Part shown: in pieces, positions 34,391 through 44,282 of the stretch | Layout: every line of letters starts with the position of its first letter | Position numbering within the stretch: position 1 is the first letter of the stretch | Source: Adiantum capillus-veneris | Taxonomy: Eukaryota; Streptophyta; Polypodiopsida; Polypodiales; Pteridaceae | NCBI GenBank assembly: GCA_014529385.2 | Contig: CM043958.1 | Coordinates: forward strand, 88,452,025 to 88,516,024 | Reading direction: 5' to 3' | Length of the DNA: 64,000 nt | Program-made: the position numbers and the translations under genes | The notes under the pieces: generated by a model | Seen by the model: only the letters and a program-made list of their open reading frames with translations | The model's database searches: none | What the model was told of the DNA's origin: nothing

Positions 34391-36478
34391 TCATTCCTTG
34401 CGTGATTTCCTCCTAGTCTTTCTAGCTTTCCAACTATTTCGTTTGCTCTTGGTTTTCTGACTAGGTGCATCTGTCTTTGGTCCATCATCTGTCTTTGGAC
34501 TCATGTCACTTTCCGTGTTCTTTGTCTCTGGATTCTCATCAGCTTTCTTTTGAGCTTTTGCTCTCGTAACCACTTGAACTGGTACGACATTTTCATTTTT
34601 TGAGCTACTAGGTAGCTGAACAATCCCTAATACATTTGTCGTGATTTTCCTGATTTGGTTTGGGTTTTTCAGGCAATCGGGGATCAAGTGAGTGATGCCA
34701 CACTCAAGACAATAGGCATTTACTTCAGTGATCTCCGTATGAGGACATTGTTTGACCAAGTGGTTGTCACGACTTTTGTGACAATCTGTCTCTGGTTGAG
34801 GAGATTCTTTTAGCATTTCTTGTTGGCTATAAGCAAGCTTTGACCTAGATAAGCCTCTATTTGCAATGAATCGCAATGTCCTTTCATCCATTTCATACCT
34901 TCTTTATTTTGACTGAATCCCAAGAGGTGGAGGTTGTACCGGCCTCACCACTCCATGTGTTTCTCTCACATTTTGTTGCTCTGAAGGGTAGTACTCACTT
35001 TGGTTGCTATACCACATTGTAGTTGGTATTGGCGTTGGTTTATTTGATGCTTCCATCATTGGCATGTATCTCATGTCTACCGGAATTCTAGCACCTGGCA
35101 GCAGAGGTTGTTGTCCTAAGACAAGTTGTGGCCTTAAAACTCCTACTGGTCCTGGCGCATTCCCCGTAATGTATCTAGGTGGAGTAGGTGCTTCTGGAAC
35201 AAGTTGTACATACCTCTCCCTAGCATTTTCCATGCTATAATAGCACTCTTCCCCCGTATGGTTCGTCCATTTTCTCTCAATTTCACACCACTTCGGCTCT
35301 CCCGAATCAGACCTTACAAGAGGAATCAACCTCTTGACCAAGTCGTCCATAAGCTTTTCTTGATCAATAGGTGCCGTTGGCTTGGCAATGGACTCACTTA
35401 TCTGTGAAACACTGTGCTGAGAGGATGTGTCATCTCCTTGACTCTTTAAGTCCTTTTCTTTGTATGCCTCACAGTTATCCACTAGATAAAGAGCTTCTTT
35501 GATCAACTCGTTTAGCATCATCCTCCTTATCATATGAAGATCCTTTTAAAGGCCCGCATGTCTCATTCCATGGATAAAGATCAGCATCAGTCATGCTTGT
35601 GTAGGTAATTCCGCTCTCGGACAGAGCTTAACATATCTCTTGAGCCGTAATGATGCTTTGCGTACTGATTCATTCTCTTTCTGTTTGAATCTATGGATTT
35701 GCGAGACTGTGTTGTGAGCAATGCCTTTTGGCAAGAATTCTTCAATAAACTCCTCAAACAGCTCATCTATGGTCTCAAAATCCCATTTTTCCACTGAGTC
35801 GAACCATGAAGCTGCATCATCTTCTAGAGTCAATCCGAATCCCGCAAACTGTGTCGCAAAATCTGAAACTTCCTCTGCTCTAATCACTCTTCTAAAAGCC
35901 GTTACGTGATCTCTCCTATCTTTATCTCCGGAGTATTTTCTGTTTACCCATTTTTGGACTTGGGATGGTCTAACTTGTCGATTGTCTACAAGTCTAACCA
36001 GAGACTCTCCCAATCCTTCTTTCGTTATCACTCTTGAAGGGAATCCTGATGGCTCTCTTCTTGGAATTCCTATAGGAATTCTCGTGTTTGGTGGAGGCAT
36101 TTGTGGTCCTTCATTGACCAAATATCCACCTCTTTCTAGTACACTCTGTGGATTTGTGCTTTCTACAACTTTGTATTCTCGTCCATACTTGTCGACAACT
36201 ATAGATATCCCTTGACAATCGACTTCGTATGTGTAGACATATAAGAGCTTGTAATCTGTTATCTCTTATAGGTATGGATCTGAGAACCTATAAAGATTGA
36301 CCTCATTGTCATCAACGTATCTATATAGTCCTTCACTCTCATGACCAATCATCCAAACTCTCTCAACAAGATGGATCTTTATCAATTGCAAGTTTGGAAG
36401 ATCCATTGTGGAAGGATATTCCTCTATCGTAGGGATCTCCAAGCTTGTGTAAGCTGCATTTGAATCTAGGGTAGACAT
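34391..36478 (-). pseudogene. C1 Gag region
   Basis: The N-terminal module (36478-36130) includes YRYVDDNEVNLYRF and VVDKYGREYKVVES. The Gag core lies at about 35900-35600: AASWFDSVEKWDFETIDELF, EEFIEEFLPKGIAHNTVSQI, RFKQKENESVRKASLRLKRY, matching the retrotransposon Gag fold. A Pro-rich stretch and then a Cys/His segment follow (CHKSRDNHLVKQCPH and YCLECGITHLIPDC near 34700-34780), where a zinc knuckle is expected, with slightly irregular spacing (CX2CX3HX4C). A basic tail ends at 34391. Confidence 0.8.
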
Positions 36479-36479
36479 G

Positions 36480-37748
36480 ATTTCTGGGCTTAAGAGCTTT
36501 TGCTTGGTTCAAGTAGACTTAGTCCACTGTGTTCAAGTTCTTTGGTTAGGGAAAAGTCGAAACTATGTCCAAAATCGCAACCGTTTCGTCACAATTCTCG
36601 CAAATTGTCGCTTTCAGACACCCCTAACTTGCGGATGTATTTTGAGGCCTTAAATGACGTTTTTATCAAAATTGAACTAAATGGTTGCCATAGTTTCATA
36701 TTTTAGAGCGGCTCTACAGATCTTAGAGCAAAACTAAATGGGGTGAAAATTTCAAGTCATTTTGAGCAAAAAGACATCCTACGTGTAGGATGTCTCAAGG
36801 CTATTTTTAGGTTCAAATGAAATTCTGAGCATACCATTGTGTTGCTGGACTTAAGGGGAGTATCTGGACCAAATTTTATTAAATTATGAGCATATAGACA
36901 TCCTACGCGTAGGATGTCTCTAAGCATTGTGGGAGGATATTCCTCTATCGTAGGGATCTCCAAGCTTGTGTAAGCTACGTTTGAATCTAGGGTAGACATG
37001 ATTTCTGGGCTTAAGAGCTTTTGCTTGGTTCAAGTAGACTTAGTCCATTGTGTTCAAGTTCTTTGGTTAGGGAAAAGTTGAAACTATGTCCAAAACCGCA
37101 ACTGTTTCGTCACAATTCTTGCAAATTGTCGCTTTCAGACACCCCTAACTTGCGGATGTATTTTGAGGCCTCAAATGACGTTTTTTTCAAAATTGAACTA
37201 AATGGTTTCCGTAGTTTCAGATTTTAGAGCGGCTCTACAGATCTTAGAGCAAAACTAAATGGGGTGAAAATTTCAAGTCATTCTGAGCAAAAAGACATCC
37301 TATGCGTAGGATGTCTCAAGGCCATTTTTAGGTCCAAATGAAATTTTGAGCATACCATTGTGTTGTTGGACTTAAGGGGAGTCTCTGGACCAAATTTTGT
37401 TAAATTATGAGCATATAGACATCCTACGCGTAGGATGTCTCTAGGCATTGTGGGAGGATATTCCTCTATCGTAGGGATCTCCAAGCTTGTGTAAGCTACG
37501 CTTGAATCTAGGATAGACATGATTTCTGGGCTTAAGAGCTTTTGCTTGGTTCAAGTAGACTTAGTCCACTGTGTTCCAGTTCTTTGGTTAGCGAAAAGTC
37601 GAAACTATGTCCAAAACCGCAACTGTTTCGTCACAATTCTTGCAAATTGTCGCTTTCAGACTCCCCTAACTTGCGGATGTATTTTGAGGCCTCAAACGAC
37701 GTTTTTTTCAAAATTGAACTACATGGTTGCCGTAGTGCCAGATCTTAG
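36480..37748 (-). repeat. About 520-bp tandem duplication in the C1 leader, 2.4 copies
   Basis: GATTTCTGGGCTTAAGAGC recurs at 36480, 37001 and 37521. Each full unit carries the gag N-terminal start (MST/ILDSxxAYTSLEIPTIEE), giving decoy ATGs at 36999 and 37520 followed by about 80 codons that read through two palindromes and stop. The real gag ATG is at 36478. Confidence 0.88.
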
Positions 37749-39809
37749 AGCAACCATTTAGTTCAATTTTCCGATCCGATACCGTTTGTGAAAGTTATGG
37801 CCAAAATAGTGAAATGCAGTTTAGACTGGCCAAAATGAGTCCAAATTCAATTTTAAAAGAAGATTTTGGATCTTTGTGACACTGTGAACACTCCTGTATG
37901 GTCAAAAGTACAGTTGGACCCTAAAACTGGCCTAGAGACATCCTACACGTAGGATGTCTATATGCTCAGAATTTAACAAAATTTGGTCTAGAGACTCCCC
38001 TTAAGTCCAGCAACACAATGGTATGCTCAGAATTTCATTTGGACCTAAAAATGTCCTTGAGACATCCTACGCGTAGGATGTCTTTTTTCTCAGAATGACT
38101 TGAAATTTTCACCCCAACTTCTCCTTGATGTGCTGATCACAGTGGTGTGCTCATAAAATGGTTTGGAGTCCTAAATCAAGCTAGAGACATCCTACGTGTA
38201 GGATGTCTAACTGCTCAGATTTTGTCCAAACTTGATCCCAAGATTCTCGTAGTGCTCAGCAACACAATGGTATGCTTAGAATTGAATTTGGATGCCAATA
38301 AGTCAAGATTTAGGCTGCAAGAGATTCTAGTGCACTCCGAGAGTAGGATGTCTGACAATTCTTGTCTTTGCTTGGTAAATAGGCCAAACAAGGTCCAAAT
38401 TCACTTTTGAAAATAGTTCTGGAATCCTTGAGACACTTAGAACCTCCCTATATGGTCACAATAGAATTTTGACCACTTTATGACCCAGGAGACATCCTAC
38501 GTGTAGGATGTATTTTTGCTCTATTTCAGCTCAAACTTGTACTCTGGCTTCCCCTTGATGTGCTAAGCTCACAGCTATTTTTACTTTTTGATTCTGACAT
38601 CTATAGGTTGGTCAAATGATCAAGAATCTATTCCAAAAGCTTGATGTCTGTTTTGATGAATTCCTAAGTCAAATCAACTCCAAATTGGACCAAATTTTCC
38701 TAGGAGGCTTATCTAAGGCTATATGACAGCATGGTATGGTCACAATAGAATTTTGGTCTCAAAATCATGCAGGAGACATCCTACGCGTAGGATGTCTTTT
38801 TGCTCAGAATGAACCCAAACTTGGACCAAAGATTCCCCTAGTCTTCAGCAACCCATTGGTATGCTTAGATTTGAGTTTGGATGTCAAAAGACCCCAAAAC
38901 TAGCTATTCTTGCCTTTTGTCTGTCCAAAAATGCCAAAGTCCGTTCAATCTTCACTGTCACTGACCCAAATGAGATGAAATTTATCACATGCACTCAATA
39001 CAACATTTAGAACATGCCTATGGAGTCATCCTATGGTTTGGTATCAAAATTAGGCCTTGGACACAATTTGGGTAGGATGTCTGGCAATTCTCGTCTTTTG
39101 GCTTTGATCTGTCAAAATTTGGTCAAATTTCCACTTTCCAAGTGAAAATAGGGTAAAACCTACCTTCTAAACACACTGGTAACCTCAGATTTTCAAAAAA
39201 ATGCCCAGATCACCCTGTAGACATCCTACGCGTAGGATGTCTTTTTTTCTCAAAATGGACTTCTGTTTCTACCCAAGGTGCTTCTTGATGCATATAACAA
39301 GAATATGTGATCGCAGAAAATTTCAAAATTGCTCAGAATCACCACTTTTGGAAAAATATTTCTCTGAAAGAGTAACATCCCCTTAATTCTCTGTCTATAT
39401 GTCCAAATGACATGAGCTTTGGTGTGTGTGTCCAACACAACATGCAGAATATGGGTATGATGTCAAAACTTGATTTTTGCTTCCAGAATCGCTCTCTAGA
39501 CATCCTACGCGTAGGATGTCTACTGATGAAATTTTTGGCAGAATTCATCCACAGGCATCCCCAAGTCTTGAGCACTACTTTTCAAGCATTCCTACCACTT
39601 TTTATGCAAAATTGTGCTCAGAATCTTAAGTTTCTTGTTTTCGCGTTTTTGACACTCCGTCTTTGGTCTTTTGGGTGTCAAGAGTTGGTCAAAACTCTAG
39701 TTTCAATGTATACTTAGAGTAAACCCCCCCTTCTAAACACACTGGTGCAGTCAGAATTTTCAAATTTGGTCTTCAGAACCCCCTTGAGACATCCTACACG
39801 TAGGATGTC
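36773..39809. repeat. Array of twelve dispersed 22-bp palindromes in the C1 leader
   Basis: The half-site GACATCCTACG is followed directly by its reverse complement. Copies start at 36773, 36897, 37294, 37418, 37937, 38061, 38186, 38491, 38775, 39220, 39499 and 39788. The outer arms are almost invariant (only 38491 differs, in its last base). The central six bases are ACGCGT in six copies, ACGTGT in three, ACACGT in two and ATGCGT in one. Spacing is irregular, from 124 to 519 bp. Surrounding sequence between copies is loosely repetitive (TTTTTGCTCAGAAT, AACACAATGGTATGCTCAGA). Confidence 0.95.
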
Positions 39810-40331
39810 TATGGTTACAGAATTGTAGGTTTTCTTCACAGAACCCTTGCAAATGCTCTTTTATATGCACAACATCAGTCAGTCATACAGAAATATCCAC
39901 AAAAGCTTGTTTAATGCATTTTTACCCTCAAAAGCACACTTTTTCGTGATTTCAAATGCAATCAAGCACTTTAGCAAATAATTTAGTGCTGAATAGCTCT
40001 AGATCAGAGTTGGATCACTTACCTAAAGCTACTCCTACGAATCATATGGGGTTTTGCATCTATGAGTAGAAAAAGGCTTCATTGCCACACACGGACTAGT
40101 AAACTCTTTTATCACCTCACAAATCACTCGACCACCAACAACTACTCTAATCCACAGATCCTAACTAAACCTATCTAGTCGCAGACCCTTGGCAAGACAT
40201 ACGCTTCTTGGCTATCCACTTGATTGCGGAATATCCTCTTCCGGATCCACTTAAGAAAAATGCTTTCTTTAGCCGAACCTAAATCAAGCAACCATCACAT
40301 GAGTGTTAGTAGGAAACCTACTTAGGTCCTT
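39810..40331 (-). other. C1 leader proximal to the primer site
   Basis: No palindromes or ORFs. It lies between the last palindrome and the primer-binding site. Confidence 0.6.
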
Positions 40332-40353
40332 GTGTCCCCGGCAGTGGCGCCAA
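40332..40353 (-). promoter_or_regulatory. Primer-binding site of element C1 (Tat/Ogre-like)
   Basis: The minus strand begins TTGGCGCCACTGCCGGGG next to the 5' LTR. TGGCGCC…TGCCGGGGA resembles the primer site reported for plant Tat/Ogre gypsy elements (arginine tRNA). The tRNA identity is from memory of that lineage and not tested here. Confidence 0.7.
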
Positions 40354-41312
40354 CGTTGCGGGAGCGACTCACACACCCATGAAGTGCATGCAAACACTAC
40401 CTAGATCAACATAATGTCAATCGAGGACACAGATGACACGATAGGCACACGGAGGAAATCTCTTTAGCTTGTCAGGCTGAGACCATCCTACACATACAAC
40501 ACTCTAGAAGGCCAACTAAACCACAATCAAGAACCTCACTACTCTCAACTACACCACCTAGCCACATACACACATACGGAAGGTAACTCACCTAATCATG
40601 CCAGATTCGTACGAAACTTAAGGAACACCATCCCGTCACTAGGATACACCTATCCCTATGCTTCTACACTCAAAACCCTCACTCTAAACCCGTCTGCGGA
40701 AAACGCGTAGGATGACAGAGCAGAATTTTGAAACTGACCGAAACTGAAATTTATGAGTACTTATGCATAGCTTATGTCGCCACGATTCTATAGACTACAA
40801 GCACGCAGAAAACAGACATCGTTTGATACACTTACGGCCACAAATAGCTCGTATATGTGTCGGCGTGTGCGCTTCGTCTCGCGTGGAATGCTTGGCGTTT
40901 TCGCGTAGCTCTCATCGAGCCTACAACAATGGTGCAGTAGCATCTCCAATGTGTTGAGCGAGCTGGGTGTAGTGAGAGGATAAAGCTCACGCTCACTCTC
41001 TTTCTCTCTCACACACAGTAGACAGCAGCGCTAAAGTTTTGATTATGATTAAAGTCTTTTCTTTACAAAATGACCTAGGTACCTTATATACTAAGGCTAC
41101 CTTAGGTTTAACCAAAAATGGGGTTGAAAGGGTCAAATGGCTTTGTATTTACAATCTGGAAGTGCCATTGCACCCCGGCTTCTGAACTAGAATAACTACT
41201 CATTACAAATGACGTTTATAGCCATAATCCGCAGCATTTCATAACTCGCAAAAGATAAGACTTTGGTACGAAACTTGAGTTATGTTGTGTTGTTAACCTA
41301 GTGGGGTCAACA
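40354..41312 (-). repeat. 5' LTR of element C1
   Basis: Starts CGTTGCGGGAGCG (TG of the sister copy is CG here) and ends GGGGTCAACA. Contains about 50 bp near 40592-40645 that is missing from the 3' LTR, and GCGTAGGATGACAGAG at about 40706. Confidence 0.92.
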
Positions 41313-41832
41313 GAAAGTGATAACTGCCGTGCCTACTTGTCAAGAAAAAGGGGTTATCGCCATGAACCAAGAGAGAACAAGAAAGCAAGAGAAGATCCGT
41401 AAAGATCAAGAGAATCAAGATTAAGGACCACGATTTTGGGTGCGGAAGGCTGTCACAGACAGATTGATTATGAGAAGCGGATAGAATCATTGAATGAAGG
41501 GATGTACCCCCTTGGGTTGGCATTCGAGATAGGTTGGAGTCCTGTCTGAGTGTCGGTCCCAAGTGGGAGAGATACTTGCAGATAGATCTACGTCATTCCC
41601 TGGAACGGTCTGAAGGACTGAGGGAGGTGAGTAGGGTCGAGTTTGGGTATGGCCCTCTCAAGTGGTATCAGAGCTGTACCCCCTTGGGTTGGAATTTGAG
41701 ATAGGTTGGAGTCCTGTCTGAGTGTCGGTCCCAAGTGGGAGAGATACATGCAGATAGATCTACATCATTCCTTGGAACGGTCTGAAGGACTGAGGGAGGT
41801 GAGTAAGGTCGAGTCTGGGTATGGCCCTCATA
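41313..41832 (+). repeat. 3' LTR of element B, right part
   Basis: Continues the B LTR after element C1. Holds both 172-bp units (41503 and 41675 starts) and the internal primer-site copy at 41663-41674. Ends CCCTCATA at 41832, followed by the ATGAG target duplication. Confidence 0.9.
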
Positions 41833-41837
41833 ATGAG
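41833..41837. repeat. Target-site duplication of element B, right copy
   Basis: ATGAG, identical to 18285-18289. Confidence 0.85.
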
Positions 41838-42690
41838 GCTCACTTTGTTGCAACATCTTCATTGGTCTGAATATGTCTGACGTGAGAGATGATGTTGCAT
41901 TTGTGTTGTAATATCATAATGATGAAACTGATGTTTATTTATGAAAAGTATGTACAAGGGAAGTAGAATGGTGAGGTTCTAAATTAGGGTCTAATACTTG
42001 GATGACCAAAGGAAAAAAACCCAGTGGGAAAAAAGTGCCTTGGAGATACGTGCATTATTGGAGTACTTATTAGCATGGGAAATATTACTAAAGTACTCAA
42101 GGGATTATTTCATGATAGGTATGGAATTAAAAAGGCAGCAAATATGAAAGGGTAGCATGATGGAAATTTGGTTTGCTATTGCAGTCCACTCATGGTGCAT
42201 AGGTGGAAGCAAGAAAGAGTGTCTAATGCATATGTCCAATGATGGGACATCCTATTTATGCATACACAAAAATGCATGGGAAACAATATGTTGTGCAAGA
42301 GAGATATTGAGGGGTTGTTCAAAAAGATGGTGTAGCTATAAAAGCATATGACATGGCTTTGCAAGCTGGCACCCCTTTAAGAATGGTATTCGTTGATGAG
42401 GATATGTTCTCTCATCTTATTGTGCACTATGCGTGAGTATTGGACTCTACGACACTCCACCAATTGTAGGTTAATAGACTTTGACTCTTATGCTCATCTC
42501 ATCCAGCATGAGCGACATGACTTAGATATGCTCAACTCTTCCAGCTTGAGCATAAGCCTAATAACTATGACTCTTAGCACAAAGTTTAATATGACTTGAA
42601 ACTTTCGGACTAATGCTTTACTCATGTTATGGCTCAACAGCCCAACTCTAACTATGCCAAAGAGTGTTTCTTGCACCCTGGCGACTTGAC
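41838..42690 (-). mobile_element. Element C2, 3' untranslated region right of element B
   Basis: Homologous to C1 at 30300-30970 over several blocks (GGATGACCAAAGG; CCAGCATGAGCGACA; CTCAACTCTTCCAGCTTGAG). It follows the C2 coding region on the minus strand. No ORF. Confidence 0.7.
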
Positions 42691-42693
42691 TTT

Positions 42694-43475
42694 TTACATT
42701 CTTGTGCTTACTACAAACATTTCTTCAGGTAAAACTAAGCTTGAATCCTCAAAAAGAGGATTAGTGAAGGACCAAGTTGGCATTGAAGGTTTCTTTTGCC
42801 ATGCCTGTTTTATCATCTTTGAATCTGCATTTGCATTGGTTGGTTTGTCCTTCGTTGACTTTGAAAACTCCATTATTTGTTTGATTCTCCAATTAGGCCT
42901 GTTGATAGGAGTCTTTGATGTTGTTGTATGCCTCTGTTCACTATCGGCATTTGGATTTTGACTAGGAGCATTGGAAGACTTTGGAATCCAAATCTTTTGA
43001 TGACCATTGTATCTCCTTTTTTTACTTTGCTTTGCTCTAGGTTTTGTTGAGTTCTTGAGATCTTCATGCAAGTCTGGTGTAGTTGCAGTTGGCTTGTGGT
43101 TGACTGATAGCCAAATCTTTGTATAACTTGTGTAAAATCCTTGTCCAAGAGGAAAATTCTTTGAGATCCGTCTTTTTTCTGTATCCTCTTGAGAGTTTTG
43201 GTTGACTTTACCATCTTTCAATGTTTCTTTGTTGTATACCTGCTGCTTAGGTATCCTAGGACATTGTCGAGGTTGATACCTTGTGGGCCTTCTTTCGTGG
43301 GAGGGACTTGAAGTTACTTCATATGCCCTAACTTTCGGTTTTGGTACCCATATCTGTCTGTTACCTCCATAGTACTCCTGTTATTTTAAGCTCCATTGTG
43401 ATGCTATCCATCCCATGTGTTTGTCTTTTTGTGTCGATTTCTTGTCTTTAATCCGAATTGGATCATTGACTTTGA
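42694..43475 (-). pseudogene. C2 basic ORF with W-x-P-K motifs
   Basis: Frames with QIWVPKPKVRAYEV near 43345 and KIWIPKSSNAPSQNP near 42990, in a Lys/Gln/Thr-rich context (KPRAKQSKKRRYNGHQ). Equivalent to the 31636-32420 region of C1 and in the same position downstream of the protease. Broken by stops and frame changes. Confidence 0.5.
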
Positions 43476-44261
43476 CTAAACTGCTCGGAATAAATACTTT
43501 CTTGACATTCCTTTGATTTCTTGAGTACTTTGGTTGATAATCTTTGTTTTTTTGGGTGTCTCCTTATTGGTTTCAGTTGGGTTAACAATTGACTTAAAGT
43601 TTTGAAAGCCTGACTTGCTTGAAAAAGCTAATTCATGAGGGTTTTTTGATGTAGAGACATATGCTGTCACACCTTTGCTAATCGGTGGAGGGTCCACTTT
43701 AGCTTTACCTTTGTCTGCAATATTTGTCTTTGATTCCTGTGACTTTTGCAACTCCAAATCTAGCATTAATGGCACCTGTAGATGTTGTTGGCTACCTCTT
43801 GGATAAGAGAGTATTAGCATCTTATCTTCTTTATAGGCCTTGTGTTGATCTAACCACTGGTGTCCAAGTATGACATCTACAAGCATTTCTTTTGAAGGCT
43901 TCACCTTGAACTTTACCTGCTCTTCATGATTTTGGATGCTAAGGGTAGCAACCATTTCTTCTTGACCTGTATGCATACCTAGCATTGTTTTGCTATCATG
44001 TTTACATGGAGTAATCTCTAGAATGATCTGGATATTGTCTGCAACCATATTACACTTTGCTTCTGTATCCAGTAGAGCATTGCATCTGACACTTGCTCTT
44101 TTTGTACTGCTAAGAACTATAGCTATTCTCATTGGTGGATCTATTGAAGATCTCTTTCCTGCATTTGCCATCGTCTCATCTTGATCTAACTGTGTCTCTA
44201 TGGAAGGTGTCTTGAGACTTTGTTTTCCAATTTGAATTTCAATAGCTAATTTTGCTGGCAA
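43476..44261 (-). pseudogene. C2 retropepsin-type protease region
   Basis: NALLDTEAKCNMVADNIQII occupies the active site and MLVDVILGHQWLDQHKAY the ILG motif. The catalytic triplet reads Asp-Thr-Glu rather than Asp-Thr-Gly, a change expected to impair activity. A long basic C-terminal linker follows. No RT lies downstream. Confidence 0.7.
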
Positions 44262-44282
44262 TGAGTGATTGAGCTTTGGACT

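Larger units (their letters stand above)
32426..36478 (-). pseudogene. C1 gag-protease polyprotein, one continuous frame with stops
   Basis: From the ATG at 36478 (MSTLDSNAAYTSLEIPTIEE) a single frame runs about 1350 codons to 32426 without any indel. It is interrupted by about seven nonsense codons: 36266 TAA, 35591 TGA, about 35546 TAA, 34904 TAA, 34391 TGA, 33935 TGA and 32900 TAG. Protein-like sequence continues across each. Order: N-terminal module, Gag core, Cys/His segment, coiled coil, aspartic protease, acidic tail. The start is chosen because it is the first ATG of the frame and two duplicated copies of the same start lie upstream. Confidence 0.8.
29022..41312 (-). mobile_element. 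Non-autonomous LTR element C1 (gag-protease only), inserted in the element B 3' LTR
   Basis: A 12.3 kb element read on the minus strand: 5' LTR 41312-40354, primer site 40353-40332, a 3.9 kb leader with palindromes, one gag-protease frame 36478-32426, a WxPK-repeat ORF to 31636, a long 3' untranslated region, polypurine tract and 3' LTR 29930-29022. No RT, RNase H or integrase is readable, which fits terminal-repeat elements that encode Gag only and move in trans. It splits the B LTR between TTAGGGGAA and GAAAGTGATAA; only a GAA overlap is visible as target duplication. The LTRs look only about 2-4% different by eye, so it is the youngest element in the nest. Confidence 0.9.
18290..41832 (+). 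mobile_element. Ty3/gypsy element B, internally deleted, with element C1 nested in its 3' LTR
   Basis: Read on the plus strand: 5' LTR 18290-21628, primer site at 21631, short gag scrap, integrase remnant, 3' LTR 25887-29021 continued at 41313-41832. The internal region is only about 4.3 kb and no RT is visible, so it has lost most of pol. The perfect ATGAG duplication defines both ends. LTRs begin TGTAAG and end CATA rather than CA. Confidence 0.9.

Noticed and set aside
36757-37520. Two about 80-residue ORFs as separate small genes
   Set aside because: They are tandem-duplicated copies of the gag start that run into palindromes and stop; treated as duplication products.
36773-39809. CRISPR-like array of identical palindromic repeats
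   Set aside because: Spacing is irregular (124 to over 500 bp), the host is eukaryotic, no cas genes exist, and the array sits inside an LTR-element leader.
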